Shown one piece after another: positions 24,495-33,811 of a stretch of 64,000 nt of DNA. This stretch comes from M3007 sp046153695 (GTDB lineage Bacteria; Bacteroidota; Bacteroidia; Chitinophagales; Saprospiraceae), in contig JBJXEZ010000273.1 of assembly GCA_046153695.1 (NCBI GenBank), positions 1 to 64,000 on the forward strand, in the 5' to 3' direction. A model generated the notes under the pieces. That model saw nothing but the letters and a program-made list of their open reading frames with translations, did no database searches and was not told where the DNA came from. Position numbers and translations under genes: made by a program. Every line of letters begins with the position of its first letter. The first letter of the stretch is position 1.

Positions 24495-27400
24495 ATGAAA
24501 AAACATTCTCTACTCCGCAGCAGCCTTGCGCTGTTTATCCTGTTGGTATTTACCACAATTAACACCGCTCTGGGGCAAAACCTTCATTTTGACAAGACCA
24601 AGGCGCTACCACAGGCTGAAAGTTCTTTTTCCCCTTGCCCCTTTGAGGCGGGAGCCGGCCCCGACCGATACTTCTGCAACCAGGATCAAGTCGTTCTCCA
24701 ACTTTTCGGGATTGTTGTCAAAAACAACAACGATTTGTTTTCCTCACCGAATAGTTTCCATTGGGAAGGGTTCACCGTGCCGCCAAACAACGCCACGCCC
24801 AGTGTGACTGTTCATGAGACGACTACGTTCAAGTTCATCGTCTGGAGTTTCGATTCTTTGATCAACCTGATTACCAATCCGACGTTCGAAGATGGAAACG
24901 TTGGGTTTACTTCCGGCCTTAAACACAGCCCTGGCGACCTGACGCTTTCGGACCGGTACGACGTATTGGGCAAATTACCAGATGCCAACCCGGCATACCC
25001 CAACTGCGAGGATCATACGCCCGACGGTTTCTTAATGCTGGCAACCAGCTCCAGTAAAGTTGACCAGGTAATATGGGCACAAAGTATACCTGTGGAACCC
25101 AATACCGAGTACTTTTTTTCCGGCTGGGCCACCCGTCTACAGTTCAAAGGCGCTATACGGTATGGCATTAATGGCACTATGCTAACCCGCATTCCTCCCG
25201 GTGGCTGTAATTGGGGATACTTCGGCATGACCTGGAACAGCGGCTCCAACCTGATAGCCAACCTGTCCATAGAGCAAGTCGGTTCTGTTTTTAGTTTGAA
25301 TGCTAACGCCATAGACGACCTCTACTTCGGTCCATTGTGCAAATCGGAGGACGAAATGACTGTATACATGACCGAGGTAGAGGCTATTGCCGAACCGGCC
25401 CCTTCTCTCCACCATTGCGAAGATTTTGAAATCACACTCAGTGGCGAAGGTTCTTCCGTTGGGCCAGACATTACCTACCAGTGGAGCACGCCCGACGGCA
25501 ATATCGTCTCCGGCGAAAACACCCTGCACCCCGTCGTGAACGCCCCGGGCACCTACACCCTCGTGGTCACGCTGAACGACCCCAATTTCCAAAACTGCAC
25601 CGCTACCGCCACTACAGTGGTACTTGAGGCACCCAGTCAACTTTCCGCCTGGATCACGGCCCCCGTAAATCTTAACTGCGCGATCAAACAAATCACACTC
25701 AACGGCGGCAGCACGCCTGGCGGCAACTTTACCTACCAGTGGACGGCCACCAACGGCGGAAATATCGTCGCCGGAGCAAATGCCAAGAACGCCCAGGTCA
25801 ACGCCTCCGGTACCTATACCCTTTTAGTCACCGACAATGCCACCGGCTGTACCGCCGAGGCCGAACGCCAAGTGGTAGCCGACACCATCCTGCCCAAGGC
25901 CGATGCCAACGCCAACGCCATCACCTGCGTTCGGTTCGACTCTGACCTCAATGGATTAGGGTCGTCCAAAGGAACCGATTTTCGCCATGCATGGACCACG
26001 TCTGACGGCAATATCCTGTCCGGTCAGGACAGCATCATAGCGCTGGCTGGTACCGTGGGCACCTACATCCTCAAGGTAACCAACATCGTCAACCAGTGCA
26101 TCCGGTACGACACTGTGGTGGTAGCCTACGACAATATCCCGCCCGTGGCCGAGATCGCGCCTCCGGCAGACGTGTCGTGCATCCTTCCGCTTGTGCCTTT
26201 AGTTGCTACAGAAGACACCTCCAACACCAACCTGACCTATACCTGGACGACCTCCCCCGGCGGTAACATCGTGAGCGGGGAAAACACCCCGATGCCCACG
26301 GTCAATGCCCCAGGATGGTATTTTCTCTCCATCGTCAACCCGAAAAATGGCTGTACGGATACCGACTCCGTGCTGGTGGATGCTGACACCGATGCCATCA
26401 TCGCAATCGCCAACGCGCCCAATGCGATCACCTGCACCAATACCGCTGTGCTGCTCAACGCCAACGGATCCACCAACGACCCGGCGCTGACCTACATCTG
26501 GACAACAGCCGACGGCAACATCGTGAGCGGAGCGGACTCGCCCACGCCTATGGTGAACCAACCCGGGACGTACCAGTTGTGGCTGTCTAATCCCGAAAAC
26601 GGCTGCACAGCCACCGATATCGCGTTGGTCGGCCAGAATACTGAACAACCGCTTGTCAGTGTTTCTGCCGCCCCGATATTCACCTGCACAAACACCCAAC
26701 AGTTTTTGCAAGCGCAAAATGCTTCGACTTCCGGTACGTTCACCTACCAGTGGACGGCCTCCAACGGCGGCAATTTTGTCGGCGGGCAAACCACGTTGCA
26801 GCCCGAAATTGACGCTCCAGGCACCTATACACTGCTGGCCGCAAACACCGAAAACGGCTGCACAGCCAGCACCGAAATCACTGTTGGCGAGGACGTGACT
26901 GCCCCCGACCTGGGTATTGCTGCGCCCAACCCGCTTACCTGTGTGGTATCCACAGTCGTCCTTCAGGGGCAAAACACAGCCCCGGCAGGCACATACACCT
27001 ACCAGTGGACGGCCACCAACGGCGGAAATATCACGAGCGGAGCCAATACCCTGCAACCGGAGGTGAATGCCGCTGGCACATACACGCTGGTAGCTACCAA
27101 CTCCGCCAACGGCTGCACCGACGCGGCGCAGATACAGGTGACGTCCGATGGCCAAGCCCCGACCGCCGGGCTCAGTGTGGCTGGCAATTTGGACTGCAAC
27201 CTAACGCCGGTCAACCTCACAGGATCGTCGAATATTGACCCGGCAATGCTCAACCATACATGGACCGCCCCCGATGGTTCTACCACCAGCACGGGTACGA
27301 ATCCTATGCTTCCGGCCAACCAGCCGGGCACCTACGTGCTGACGCTGACCAACACACAAAACGGCTGCACAGCCACCGCAGCGGCCACTGTCGCCCAGAA

Positions 27401-29303
27401 TGACCCGGTAGAGGCCGATCTGAACGGGCAGACAGATGCCACTTGTTTCGGCGCATCCGACGGCTCACTTAGCGTATCAGCCAGCGGCGGCACAGGTGCC
27501 TTCGGCTACCAGTGGAGCAGCGGTGCGAACACACCCATGGCCAGCAACCTGCCGGCTGGTACGTTCACCGTCGTTGTGACCGATGCCGCAGGCTGCTCAA
27601 CGAGCATCAGCGGAACCATAGGCGAACCAACCTCGGTTGCACCCAACGCCTCCAGCACGGCACCGACCTTTTTCGGCGGCAGCGATGGTACTGCCTCGGC
27701 ACAGCCCACGGGCGGAACGCCGCCGTATTCCTACGATTGGACGGGCGGCTCCACCAACCAGACCATCGCAGGTCTGCCGGCTGGCGATTACACAGTGACT
27801 GTCACCGATGCCAACGGCTGTACCGCCGTTCAAACTGTCAATGTATTCGGAGGCGCATGCAACCTGGCCGCTGGCACGGCGACGACCGACGTGGCGTGCC
27901 ACGGCGATGCCACGGGCACAGCCACAGCCACGCCGCAGGGCGGCACCGCACCATTTGCCTACTTGTGGAGCACGGCTGCTACTGGCCAGACTGCGTCCGA
28001 CCTGGCTGCGGGCACCTATCTGGTCGTTGTGACCGATGCCAACGGCTGCCAGTTTACGGCCTCGGCTACGGTGGGCCAGCCCGAATTGCTGAGCCTCGAC
28101 CCGGTCGGAACTACGGATGCCTCCTGCCCGAACACGCCCGACGGAACCGCAACCGTGCTGTCCACAGGCGGAACGGGCACGGTGTCCGTCTCGTGGAGCA
28201 ACGGCGAGCAAGGCCCAAGCGCCATGGCTCTGCTCGCAGGCCAACACACCGCCACGGCCACCGATCAGAACGGCTGCGAAGCCGAATTGACTGTTACCAT
28301 TTCGGCCAGTGACACTGAAGCTCCGGTTGTCTCCGGCGGCCCGGTTACCCTGCCTCTCGGCCCTGCCGGTGTGATCAGCCTGACGCTGCAAAACCTCGGC
28401 GCGACAGTTACGGACAACTGCGAACTGGACGAGGAAGAGATCGTTCCGCCTAACTTCGACTGCATGCAATTAGGCACGCACACGGTGACCGTCACGGCAT
28501 ACGATGCGGCGGGCAACAGCAGCAGCCTGAGCATGCAGGTGACCATCATTGACAACCTCGCTCCCGAAGTGTCTTGCCCAACGAACATCCAACAGTGCGC
28601 CGACAACCGGACGGTTCAATACCTTGCCCCGGTGGCGACGGACAATTGCCTGATGCTCGGCGGCAATTTTGATCTTGTGGAGGGCCTGCCCAGCGGCTCG
28701 CAGTTCCCGGTAGGCACTACCACCACGACCTACACGTTCACCGATAAAAGCGGTAACGTCGGCTCCTGCTCCTTCAACGTCACCATCCTCACCCCGATCA
28801 CCGTCGGTTTGGATGAATTGGCTCACGATGTGGGCAGTAAGGGGATCGGGAAAATACTTGTGAGCCCCTCCGGTAGCCAGGGCATGTACACCTACGAGTG
28901 GAAGCGTGATGGCCAGACAGTGGCCACTACCGAAGACTTGCTGGGTGTTGGCGCTGGCACGTACACACTGATTGTGACCGATGCGGCAGGCTGCACTACA
29001 GTAGCCGGCCCGTATGTGGTGGACGATCTGGTAGGCACCGACACGCCCGACTGGGCTGACCTGGTGGCCGTGTACCCGAACCCGACGACAGGCGTACTTT
29101 ATGTGTCGCTGCCTGCGGACGTGCTGGGTTCCGACCTGCAGTTATTGGTGTACGATGTGACAGGCAGGTTGGTTGCAGAGCAGAAAGGGGCAGCCCGGAA
29201 ACTGACCACACTGGACTGGTCGGCTTTTGCCGACGGCCTGTATACGCTGCTGGTGCGCACCGAAAGCGGGCAGGCTGCCTACCAGGTGGCCCTTGGCCGA
29301 TAG
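24495..29303 (+). CDS. Giant T9SS-sorted adhesin with Ig-like, SprB and HYR repeats
   Basis: 1602 residues. Signal peptide (about 1-28) and a unique N-terminal domain (about 30-310); then about eight Ig/PKD-like repeats of roughly 80 residues (about 315-970; core TYQWTATNGGNI ... GTYTLLVTNxxNGCTA). SprB-type repeats follow (about 975-1265; GGTGAFGYQWSSG ... LPAGTFTVVVTDAAGC), then a HYR pair (about 1270-1435) and a type A T9SS sorting domain (about 1520-1602, VYPNPTTGVLYVSL ... GLYTLLVRT). SprB repeats are known from the mobile gliding adhesin of F. johnsoniae. The start at 24495 gives the signal peptide; the frame extends 13 codons further up. Some repeat cores are identical at DNA level (36 bp at 25731 and 26997). 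Confidence 0.9.
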   Translation: MKKHSLLRSSLALFILLVFTTINTALGQNLHFDKTKALPQAESSFSPCPFEAGAGPDRYFCNQDQVVLQLFGIVVKNNNDLFSSPNSFHWEGFTVPPNNATPSVTVHETTTFKFIVWSFDSLINLITNPTFEDGNVGFTSGLKHSPGDLTLSDRYDVLGKLPDANPAYPNCEDHTPDGFLMLATSSSKVDQVIWAQSIPVEPNTEYFFSGWATRLQFKGAIRYGINGTMLTRIPPGGCNWGYFGMTWNSGSNLIANLSIEQVGSVFSLNANAIDDLYFGPLCKSEDEMTVYMTEVEAIAEPAPSLHHCEDFEITLSGEGSSVGPDITYQWSTPDGNIVSGENTLHPVVNAPGTYTLVVTLNDPNFQNCTATATTVVLEAPSQLSAWITAPVNLNCAIKQITLNGGSTPGGNFTYQWTATNGGNIVAGANAKNAQVNASGTYTLLVTDNATGCTAEAERQVVADTILPKADANANAITCVRFDSDLNGLGSSKGTDFRHAWTTSDGNILSGQDSIIALAGTVGTYILKVTNIVNQCIRYDTVVVAYDNIPPVAEIAPPADVSCILPLVPLVATEDTSNTNLTYTWTTSPGGNIVSGENTPMPTVNAPGWYFLSIVNPKNGCTDTDSVLVDADTDAIIAIANAPNAITCTNTAVLLNANGSTNDPALTYIWTTADGNIVSGADSPTPMVNQPGTYQLWLSNPENGCTATDIALVGQNTEQPLVSVSAAPIFTCTNTQQFLQAQNASTSGTFTYQWTASNGGNFVGGQTTLQPEIDAPGTYTLLAANTENGCTASTEITVGEDVTAPDLGIAAPNPLTCVVSTVVLQGQNTAPAGTYTYQWTATNGGNITSGANTLQPEVNAAGTYTLVATNSANGCTDAAQIQVTSDGQAPTAGLSVAGNLDCNLTPVNLTGSSNIDPAMLNHTWTAPDGSTTSTGTNPMLPANQPGTYVLTLTNTQNGCTATAAATVAQNDPVEADLNGQTDATCFGASDGSLSVSASGGTGAFGYQWSSGANTPMASNLPAGTFTVVVTDAAGCSTSISGTIGEPTSVAPNASSTAPTFFGGSDGTASAQPTGGTPPYSYDWTGGSTNQTIAGLPAGDYTVTVTDANGCTAVQTVNVFGGACNLAAGTATTDVACHGDATGTATATPQGGTAPFAYLWSTAATGQTASDLAAGTYLVVVTDANGCQFTASATVGQPELLSLDPVGTTDASCPNTPDGTATVLSTGGTGTVSVSWSNGEQGPSAMALLAGQHTATATDQNGCEAELTVTISASDTEAPVVSGGPVTLPLGPAGVISLTLQNLGATVTDNCELDEEEIVPPNFDCMQLGTHTVTVTAYDAAGNSSSLSMQVTIIDNLAPEVSCPTNIQQCADNRTVQYLAPVATDNCLMLGGNFDLVEGLPSGSQFPVGTTTTTYTFTDKSGNVGSCSFNVTILTPITVGLDELAHDVGSKGIGKILVSPSGSQGMYTYEWKRDGQTVATTEDLLGVGAGTYTLIVTDAAGCTTVAGPYVVDDLVGTDTPDWADLVAVYPNPTTGVLYVSLPADVLGSDLQLLVYDVTGRLVAEQKGAARKLTTLDWSAFADGLYTLLVRTESGQAAYQVALGR

Positions 29304-29319
29304 AGGTTTTTTCCAATAA

Positions 29320-29356
29320 AAATAGAGCCGCTCCGGATTCCGGGGCGGCTCTATTT
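29320..29356 (+). terminator. Terminator after the giant adhesin
   Basis: AAATAGAGCCGC (29320-29331) pairs perfectly with 29345-29356, followed by GTTTGT. It lies 16 bp after the stop. The symmetry allows function in both directions. Confidence 0.8.
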
Positions 29357-29399
29357 GTTTGTCCGATACGGGCGAAGTATTCGCTCGGAGAGGACACAA

Positions 29400-29527
29400 A
29401 AATAAGTAGCACAGAGGCTCACAGAGTTTGAGAGGGCACAGAGAAATAACTGTGCTGCTTCACCTTGGCTCTAAACACATTTACTCTTTATCCGCTCTAA
29501 CTCTGTGAGCCTCTGTGCAACTTATTT
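29400..29527. repeat. Inverted repeat with CACAGAGGCTCACAGAG arms
   Basis: Two arms of about 34 bp (29400-29433 and 29494-29527) are near-perfect reverse complements, sharing GCACAGAGGCTCACAGAG and AAATAAGT ends, 60 bp apart. The loop holds a smaller hairpin, GCACAG/CTGTGC. It occupies the non-coding interval between the adhesin terminator and the Smr gene. Confidence 0.75.
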
Positions 29528-29539
29528 CAAGGGCATTGC

Positions 29540-30595
29540 TTACCGAAAAACGACCTCGGTAGCACCGTACCCGTACTTGGCGTGGAACTCGTTTTTGAAC
29601 CGGTGTACATGCGGATTTCGGCGGAGCACGTCGGCTATCGTTTCCCGAAGTTTTCCTTCGCCCACTCCGTGAATGACAAAAATGCGGGGCACGCCCAAAC
29701 GAACTGCTTTTTCCAAAAAACGTTGGAAATGCTGCATCTGGATGCGCACGATCTCAGACTTGTCGAGACGGGCAAAACCGTTGGTCAGGTTTTCGATGTG
29801 CAGGTCAATCTCTGGTTCGAACTGGGCGAATTCTTCCACATCGAAAGCGCGAAACAACACCGCATTGTCGGAGTTAGCCGCTCGTTTTTCCCGAAGTGCT
29901 TGTTTGGTATAGTCACGCAGCTCCGACCCGCTTTTATCGCCGGTTGGCTGTTCAAAGGAATCGAACAGTAAAAACTGGTGTGTCAGTACGTTCAGGATGG
30001 ACGTGCTTTGCAGGTTGTTGAAAAATTGCTTGGGGCGAATTTTTATCTGACGAACAAGCGGCGCTTCCACACCATCGGTGGCGATGCGTCGGATTTCAAT
30101 GTCCACCTCGGCGTGGTCGCTCAGGTCGTCGTACAACATGTCGTCCAGTTCGAACACAGTAGTTGCGGCCAGTTTGCCTTCAATCAGGAACACACTGCGG
30201 TTGTCGGTGAACAGTTCAATGTCGAACAGAAACTCCTCCGAAGTTTCGTTGAGCAGCCAGGCTTTGTAGCGCGACACGGTATCGTCACGGCCTGGCATAG
30301 GCTCAAAAGCGAGTACAATTCCCCTCGGGTTAGCCACAGGTCGCGGCCCTTTGATTTCCCGCCGGGGCAACGGTGCCGGTGCGGGGTCTTTTTTCGTGCC
30401 AACCACGAATTGTGCACCGGCCATTACGGGTTCGGCACCTGTGTCGCGCACTAAATCCTCTTCAAACGCCGGGATCTCCATGCTGGGGTCACTTACTAGC
30501 CGTACTTGCAGCATATCGCCACCGAGCTGTGCCGTAATGACGCCGCGTTCACCCGTAAACCGGAAAACAACCTTGGTACCTATTGCAAATAACAT
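29540..30595 (-). CDS. DUF2027 and Smr domain protein
   Basis: 351 residues. The N-terminal and middle part (about 1-250) matches DUF2027, with a KOW/SH3-like start (FAIGTKVVFRFTGERGVI) and a beta-rich core. The C-terminal Smr domain (about 268-351) has the motifs EIDLHIENL, FVIHGVGEGKLRETI and GYGATEVVF. Smr domains are nucleases or RNA/DNA-binding modules first seen at the end of MutS2; the DUF2027-Smr fusion is typical of Bacteroidota and its role is unknown. No MutS ATPase is present. A near-match promoter box (TACTTTTA, minus) is at 30631-30638. Confidence 0.88.
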   Translation of the reverse strand: MLFAIGTKVVFRFTGERGVITAQLGGDMLQVRLVSDPSMEIPAFEEDLVRDTGAEPVMAGAQFVVGTKKDPAPAPLPRREIKGPRPVANPRGIVLAFEPMPGRDDTVSRYKAWLLNETSEEFLFDIELFTDNRSVFLIEGKLAATTVFELDDMLYDDLSDHAEVDIEIRRIATDGVEAPLVRQIKIRPKQFFNNLQSTSILNVLTHQFLLFDSFEQPTGDKSGSELRDYTKQALREKRAANSDNAVLFRAFDVEEFAQFEPEIDLHIENLTNGFARLDKSEIVRIQMQHFQRFLEKAVRLGVPRIFVIHGVGEGKLRETIADVLRRNPHVHRFKNEFHAKYGYGATEVVFR

Positions 30596-30779
30596 GTTAG
30601 TAGTGCGGCGCTGGGTTCGCCGCCGGATCGTAAAAGTACGGGTGTAACCTAAATTTTGATAATTGGTTTAAGTGCCGAGGCAGTAGTAAAGATAATTGAT
30701 ACCCGATCTCTCGAAGCATACGTCGTTATTTATTTCAAGCGTAGCGCTGAGGAACGTGCGAAAAATGGCATCTCTTCGC

Positions 30780-30787
30780 TACGTTTG
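30780..30787 (+). promoter_or_regulatory. Promoter -7 box of the LD-carboxypeptidase gene
   Basis: TACGTTTG matches TAnnTTTG and lies 25 bp before ATG 30813. It sits within the longer open frame from 30696, which argues for the downstream start. Confidence 0.55.
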
Positions 30788-30812
30788 CATCCTGCTACAC
30801 GCACCTAACACT

Positions 30813-31859
30813 ATGTTCCGTCGCCGTTTTATTCAACAAACAGGCTTTTCCCTGATCGCTTCCACACTTATCACACCCCAGGCCAGGGCTGAATCACCTG
30901 CTCTTGTGCCGCTCGACCGCCTCAAGCCGTCGCGCCTGCTTCCTGGCGGTACGGTTGGATTAATCGCGCCGGCAAGCCCGGTTTCCGACGAAAAAATAGC
31001 CAAGGCCTTGGCGAATCTGGCTGCCCTTGGGTATCAGGTACGCGAAGGGTCTGCCTTGCGGAACCGTCACGGCCATCTTGCGGGCAACGATGCTGCCCGG
31101 CTGGCAGATTTGCATTGGGCGTTTTCCGACCCTGAGGTGGACGCTGTTTGGTGTGTGCGCGGTGGTTACGGCTGCACACGCCTGTTGCCGATGCTGGACT
31201 ACGACCTGATTCGTCGTAACCCCAAACCGCTCCTAGGATACAGCGACGTGACGGCACTCCATTTGGCCATTGGCCAAAAAACCGGCCTGGTCACGTTTCA
31301 CGGCCCGGTGGCTGCCGCCGATTTTCCCGAAAACACGCTCCAGCATTTCCGCGCAGCGGTAACCGACCCCCAAGCGGGCTACCTGATTCAAGCCCCGGGC
31401 CCGGACACTGTGCTGCCCGACGAAGCCTATCGCCCGTACACCATTGCGCCGGGCAAGGCACAGGGCCAACTCACGGGCGGAAATCTATCCTTGCTAACTG
31501 CCCTTGCGGGTACGCCGTTTGCACCGACTTTTGCCCAAAAAATCGTGTTTATCGAAGATGTGGGCGAGCAGCCTTACCGCATTGACCGGATGTTGACCCA
31601 GCTGCTCCATGCCACCGATTTACGGCAGGCTGCGGGCATCGCACTCGGCGTTTTTGCGGAATGCACAGCCAAAAACACCGATTTTTCTTTGACCCTGCCC
31701 GAAACCCTGGTTGATCTGTTGGGGAACCTTGGCTTGCCCGTGGCGTATGGCCTGCCCTTTGGTCACGTCCCCCACCAGGCTACTTTCCCATACCTGACGG
31801 AAGCTGCTTTCGATGCCGACAATCGTACGCTCACCCTGCTCGAAACAGGAGTAAAATAA
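30813..31859 (+). CDS. LD-carboxypeptidase (peptidase S66 family)
   Basis: 348 residues. The N-terminus MFRRRFIQQTGFSLIAS resembles a twin-arginine signal, so export by Tat is possible; the mature part would begin after TPQARA. The S66 catalytic triad is visible: S144 (LGYSDVTAL), E248 (FIEDVGEQPYRIDRM) and H318 (FGHVPHQATFP). The family cleaves the terminal D-Ala of the tetrapeptide in murein recycling (LdcA) or microcin-type conjugates (MccF). Murein turnover is the more likely role, but an exported enzyme would act in the periplasm rather than the cytoplasm. xseA starts 4 bp after the stop. Confidence 0.88.
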   Translation: MFRRRFIQQTGFSLIASTLITPQARAESPALVPLDRLKPSRLLPGGTVGLIAPASPVSDEKIAKALANLAALGYQVREGSALRNRHGHLAGNDAARLADLHWAFSDPEVDAVWCVRGGYGCTRLLPMLDYDLIRRNPKPLLGYSDVTALHLAIGQKTGLVTFHGPVAAADFPENTLQHFRAAVTDPQAGYLIQAPGPDTVLPDEAYRPYTIAPGKAQGQLTGGNLSLLTALAGTPFAPTFAQKIVFIEDVGEQPYRIDRMLTQLLHATDLRQAAGIALGVFAECTAKNTDFSLTLPETLVDLLGNLGLPVAYGLPFGHVPHQATFPYLTEAAFDADNRTLTLLETGVK

Positions 31860-31863
31860 CCCA

Positions 31864-33102
31864 TTGCCGTTGCAAACCTATTCCCTCCTCGACTTGCAGG
31901 CGTATATCCGCCAGGTTTTGGCCCTGAATTTTCAGGAAAACCTCTGGATTACTGCCGAGATAACACAGGCCAGCCACGCCCGCGGGCACCTGTTTCTCGA
32001 CCTCGTGCAAAAAGGCCCGGAGCCCGACAGCCCGGTGGCGGCACAAGCGCAAGCCGTTTTGTGGCAACGGGAGCACCAGCGTTTGCGGCTGTCCGTCGGG
32101 CCGGTGCTGGATGAGGTGCTTCGGGAAGGCCGCGAGGTACGCCTTTGCGTTCGGGTTGACTACCACGAAAGGCACGGCATTCGCCTGGTCGTGGCAGATG
32201 CCGACCCGGCTCACACGTTTGGCCGCATCGAGCTCCAGCGCCGCCAAACCATTGAGTCGCTGCGTCTGGTTGGCCTGTTGGAGCGCAACCGCGCCCTGCC
32301 GTTGCCGTCGGTGCTGCAGCGCGTTGCGGTAATTACGTCGGAGGGGGCTGCTGGATTTCAGGACTTCCGGGAGCACTTGACTCAGAATCCGTTCGGGTAC
32401 AGGTTTCACTGCCGACTTTTTGCCACTGCTGTTCAGGGGGCGAACCTGGAAACGGAAATGATCGCCGCGCTCGATGCTGTGGCTGCCCAACGGGATCAAT
32501 TTGACTGTGCAGTGGTGCTGCGCGGCGGCGGTGCCCGACTCGACCTCGGCGGCTTTGATTCCCTGGCCCTTTGCAAAACTGCCGCTGCCCTGCCATTGCC
32601 ATTGCTGACGGGAATCGGACACGATTCGGACGAGACAGTGCTGGACTTGGTGGCGCATGTCGCTCTGAAAACGCCAACAGCCGTTGCGGACTACCTAGCT
32701 CAGCACAATCTTGTTTTTGAAAATAAAATCATGCGCCTTGCCGAGGCGATGCAGGCATCGGCATGGCGGTGCCTGAAAACGGAGGCTATTCATCTGGCCA
32801 ACCTGGAATCGGCTGTCCGTTGGGCTGCCATTTCACGCGTACGATCGGGTCGTCAAGCGGTAGAAAACATGGCTACGCTTTTGCCCACGCTAACCACCAG
32901 GTGTATTCGCCAAGCCGCCGACCGGTTGCAGAGCGCCTCAGCCTTTTGCGCCGCCCTGCACCCGGATGCTGCGTTGCGTCGGGGTTTCAGCCTGACGCTG
33001 CACGGTGGTAAGCCGCTCACCGATGCCAGTGCAGTGGAGCCGGGCGATGTGCTGGAAACGCGGTTGCGGAAGGGGACTGTGGTGTCGCGGGTTAGCGAAT
33101 AG
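31864..33102 (+). CDS. xseA: Exodeoxyribonuclease VII large subunit
   Basis: 412 residues. N-terminal OB fold (about 1-105) and the ExoVII catalytic domain (about 115-400) with VAVITSEGAAGFQDF, CAVVLRGGGARLDLG and TGIGHDSDETVLDLVAH. It degrades single-stranded DNA to oligonucleotides together with XseB. The start is probably TTG at 31864 (LPLQTYS context); no ATG is available before the OB fold. The small-subunit gene xseB, commonly next to xseA, is not found in 33103-33307 or nearby. That 205 bp interval shows no other gene. Confidence 0.93.
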   Translation: MPLQTYSLLDLQAYIRQVLALNFQENLWITAEITQASHARGHLFLDLVQKGPEPDSPVAAQAQAVLWQREHQRLRLSVGPVLDEVLREGREVRLCVRVDYHERHGIRLVVADADPAHTFGRIELQRRQTIESLRLVGLLERNRALPLPSVLQRVAVITSEGAAGFQDFREHLTQNPFGYRFHCRLFATAVQGANLETEMIAALDAVAAQRDQFDCAVVLRGGGARLDLGGFDSLALCKTAAALPLPLLTGIGHDSDETVLDLVAHVALKTPTAVADYLAQHNLVFENKIMRLAEAMQASAWRCLKTEAIHLANLESAVRWAAISRVRSGRQAVENMATLLPTLTTRCIRQAADRLQSASAFCAALHPDAALRRGFSLTLHGGKPLTDASAVEPGDVLETRLRKGTVVSRVSE

Positions 33103-33307
33103 TGAGCGGTTTCGTGTGGTGCCAACCGGGCCAGCGCCTCGAGGATACCGGCAATTTCGGCATCGTACCTGGTTTTTATCCCGGTGTTCTCTGTGCTATT
33201 ATTGCGCTCAATGATTTGACACAGTTTCCTGAGCACTCCCTCAATTTTTGTCGCCCCGCTCCTGGGTAATCAATTGTAACGCAGTCACAACACATTTTTG
33301 AAATCAT

Positions 33308-33703
33308 ATGCAACTCGACATTCAAACGCCCGCCCTGCTTTTTCCGGCTATTTCGCTGCTCATGCTGGCATACACGAACAAGTTTTTGGCCATTGCCAAC
33401 CTGATTCGAAAACTGTACTCCGACTACGAAAAGAAGCAACATATCAGCCTCATCGCCCAAATCTCCAACCTGCGCCGCCGGCTCATGCTCATCCGCTGGA
33501 TGCAAGTGGGCGCGGTGGCCAGCATCCTGTTTTGTGTGGTCACCATGTTTCTTATCTACGAGGGCTACCAGGGCTGGGCCAAGGTGCTGTTTGCCTTCAG
33601 CCTGCTGCTGATGATCGCCTCGTTGGTGATCAGTATTGTGGAGTTGTTCCTTTCGGCTGGAGCGCTCCGGTTGTTGCTGCGCGATTTGGAAGAAAAAATG
33701 TAG
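33308..33703 (+). CDS. DUF2721 membrane protein
   Basis: 131 residues with an N-terminal membrane-dipping segment (PALLFPAISLLMLAYTNKF), a basic amphipathic linker (IRKLYSDYEKKQ, NLRRRLML) and two C-terminal membrane helices (about 70-90 and 95-120). This fits DUF2721, an inner-membrane family of unknown function common in Bacteroidota. It is upstream of rimP on the same strand, with a separate promoter between them. Confidence 0.82.
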   Translation: MQLDIQTPALLFPAISLLMLAYTNKFLAIANLIRKLYSDYEKKQHISLIAQISNLRRRLMLIRWMQVGAVASILFCVVTMFLIYEGYQGWAKVLFAFSLLLMIASLVISIVELFLSAGALRLLLRDLEEKM

Positions 33704-33736
33704 GCCGTGTTTTGTTTGCCAAAACGATTATCGCCG

Positions 33737-33744
33737 TACCTTCG
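33737..33744 (+). promoter_or_regulatory. rimP-nusA promoter -7 box (one mismatch)
   Basis: TACCTTCG differs from TAnnTTTG at one base. It predicts a leader of about 60 nt containing the hairpin at 33774. Confidence 0.45.
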
Positions 33745-33773
33745 CGGCACAAATCTGATCACAGTAATGCGAG

Positions 33774-33797
33774 AGGGAACCAATGGTTCCCTTTTTG
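33774..33797 (+). promoter_or_regulatory. Hairpin with T-run in the rimP leader (possible attenuator)
   Basis: AGGGAACC-AAT-GGTTCCCT is a perfect 8 bp stem with a 3 nt loop (33774-33792), followed by TTTTG. It has the form of an intrinsic terminator and lies 15 bp before the rimP ATG, after the predicted transcription start. A terminator here would sit inside the operon leader, so regulated readthrough (for example by NusA itself) is possible. Confidence 0.6.
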
Positions 33798-33811
33798 TTT
33801 GCCCCTGCAAC

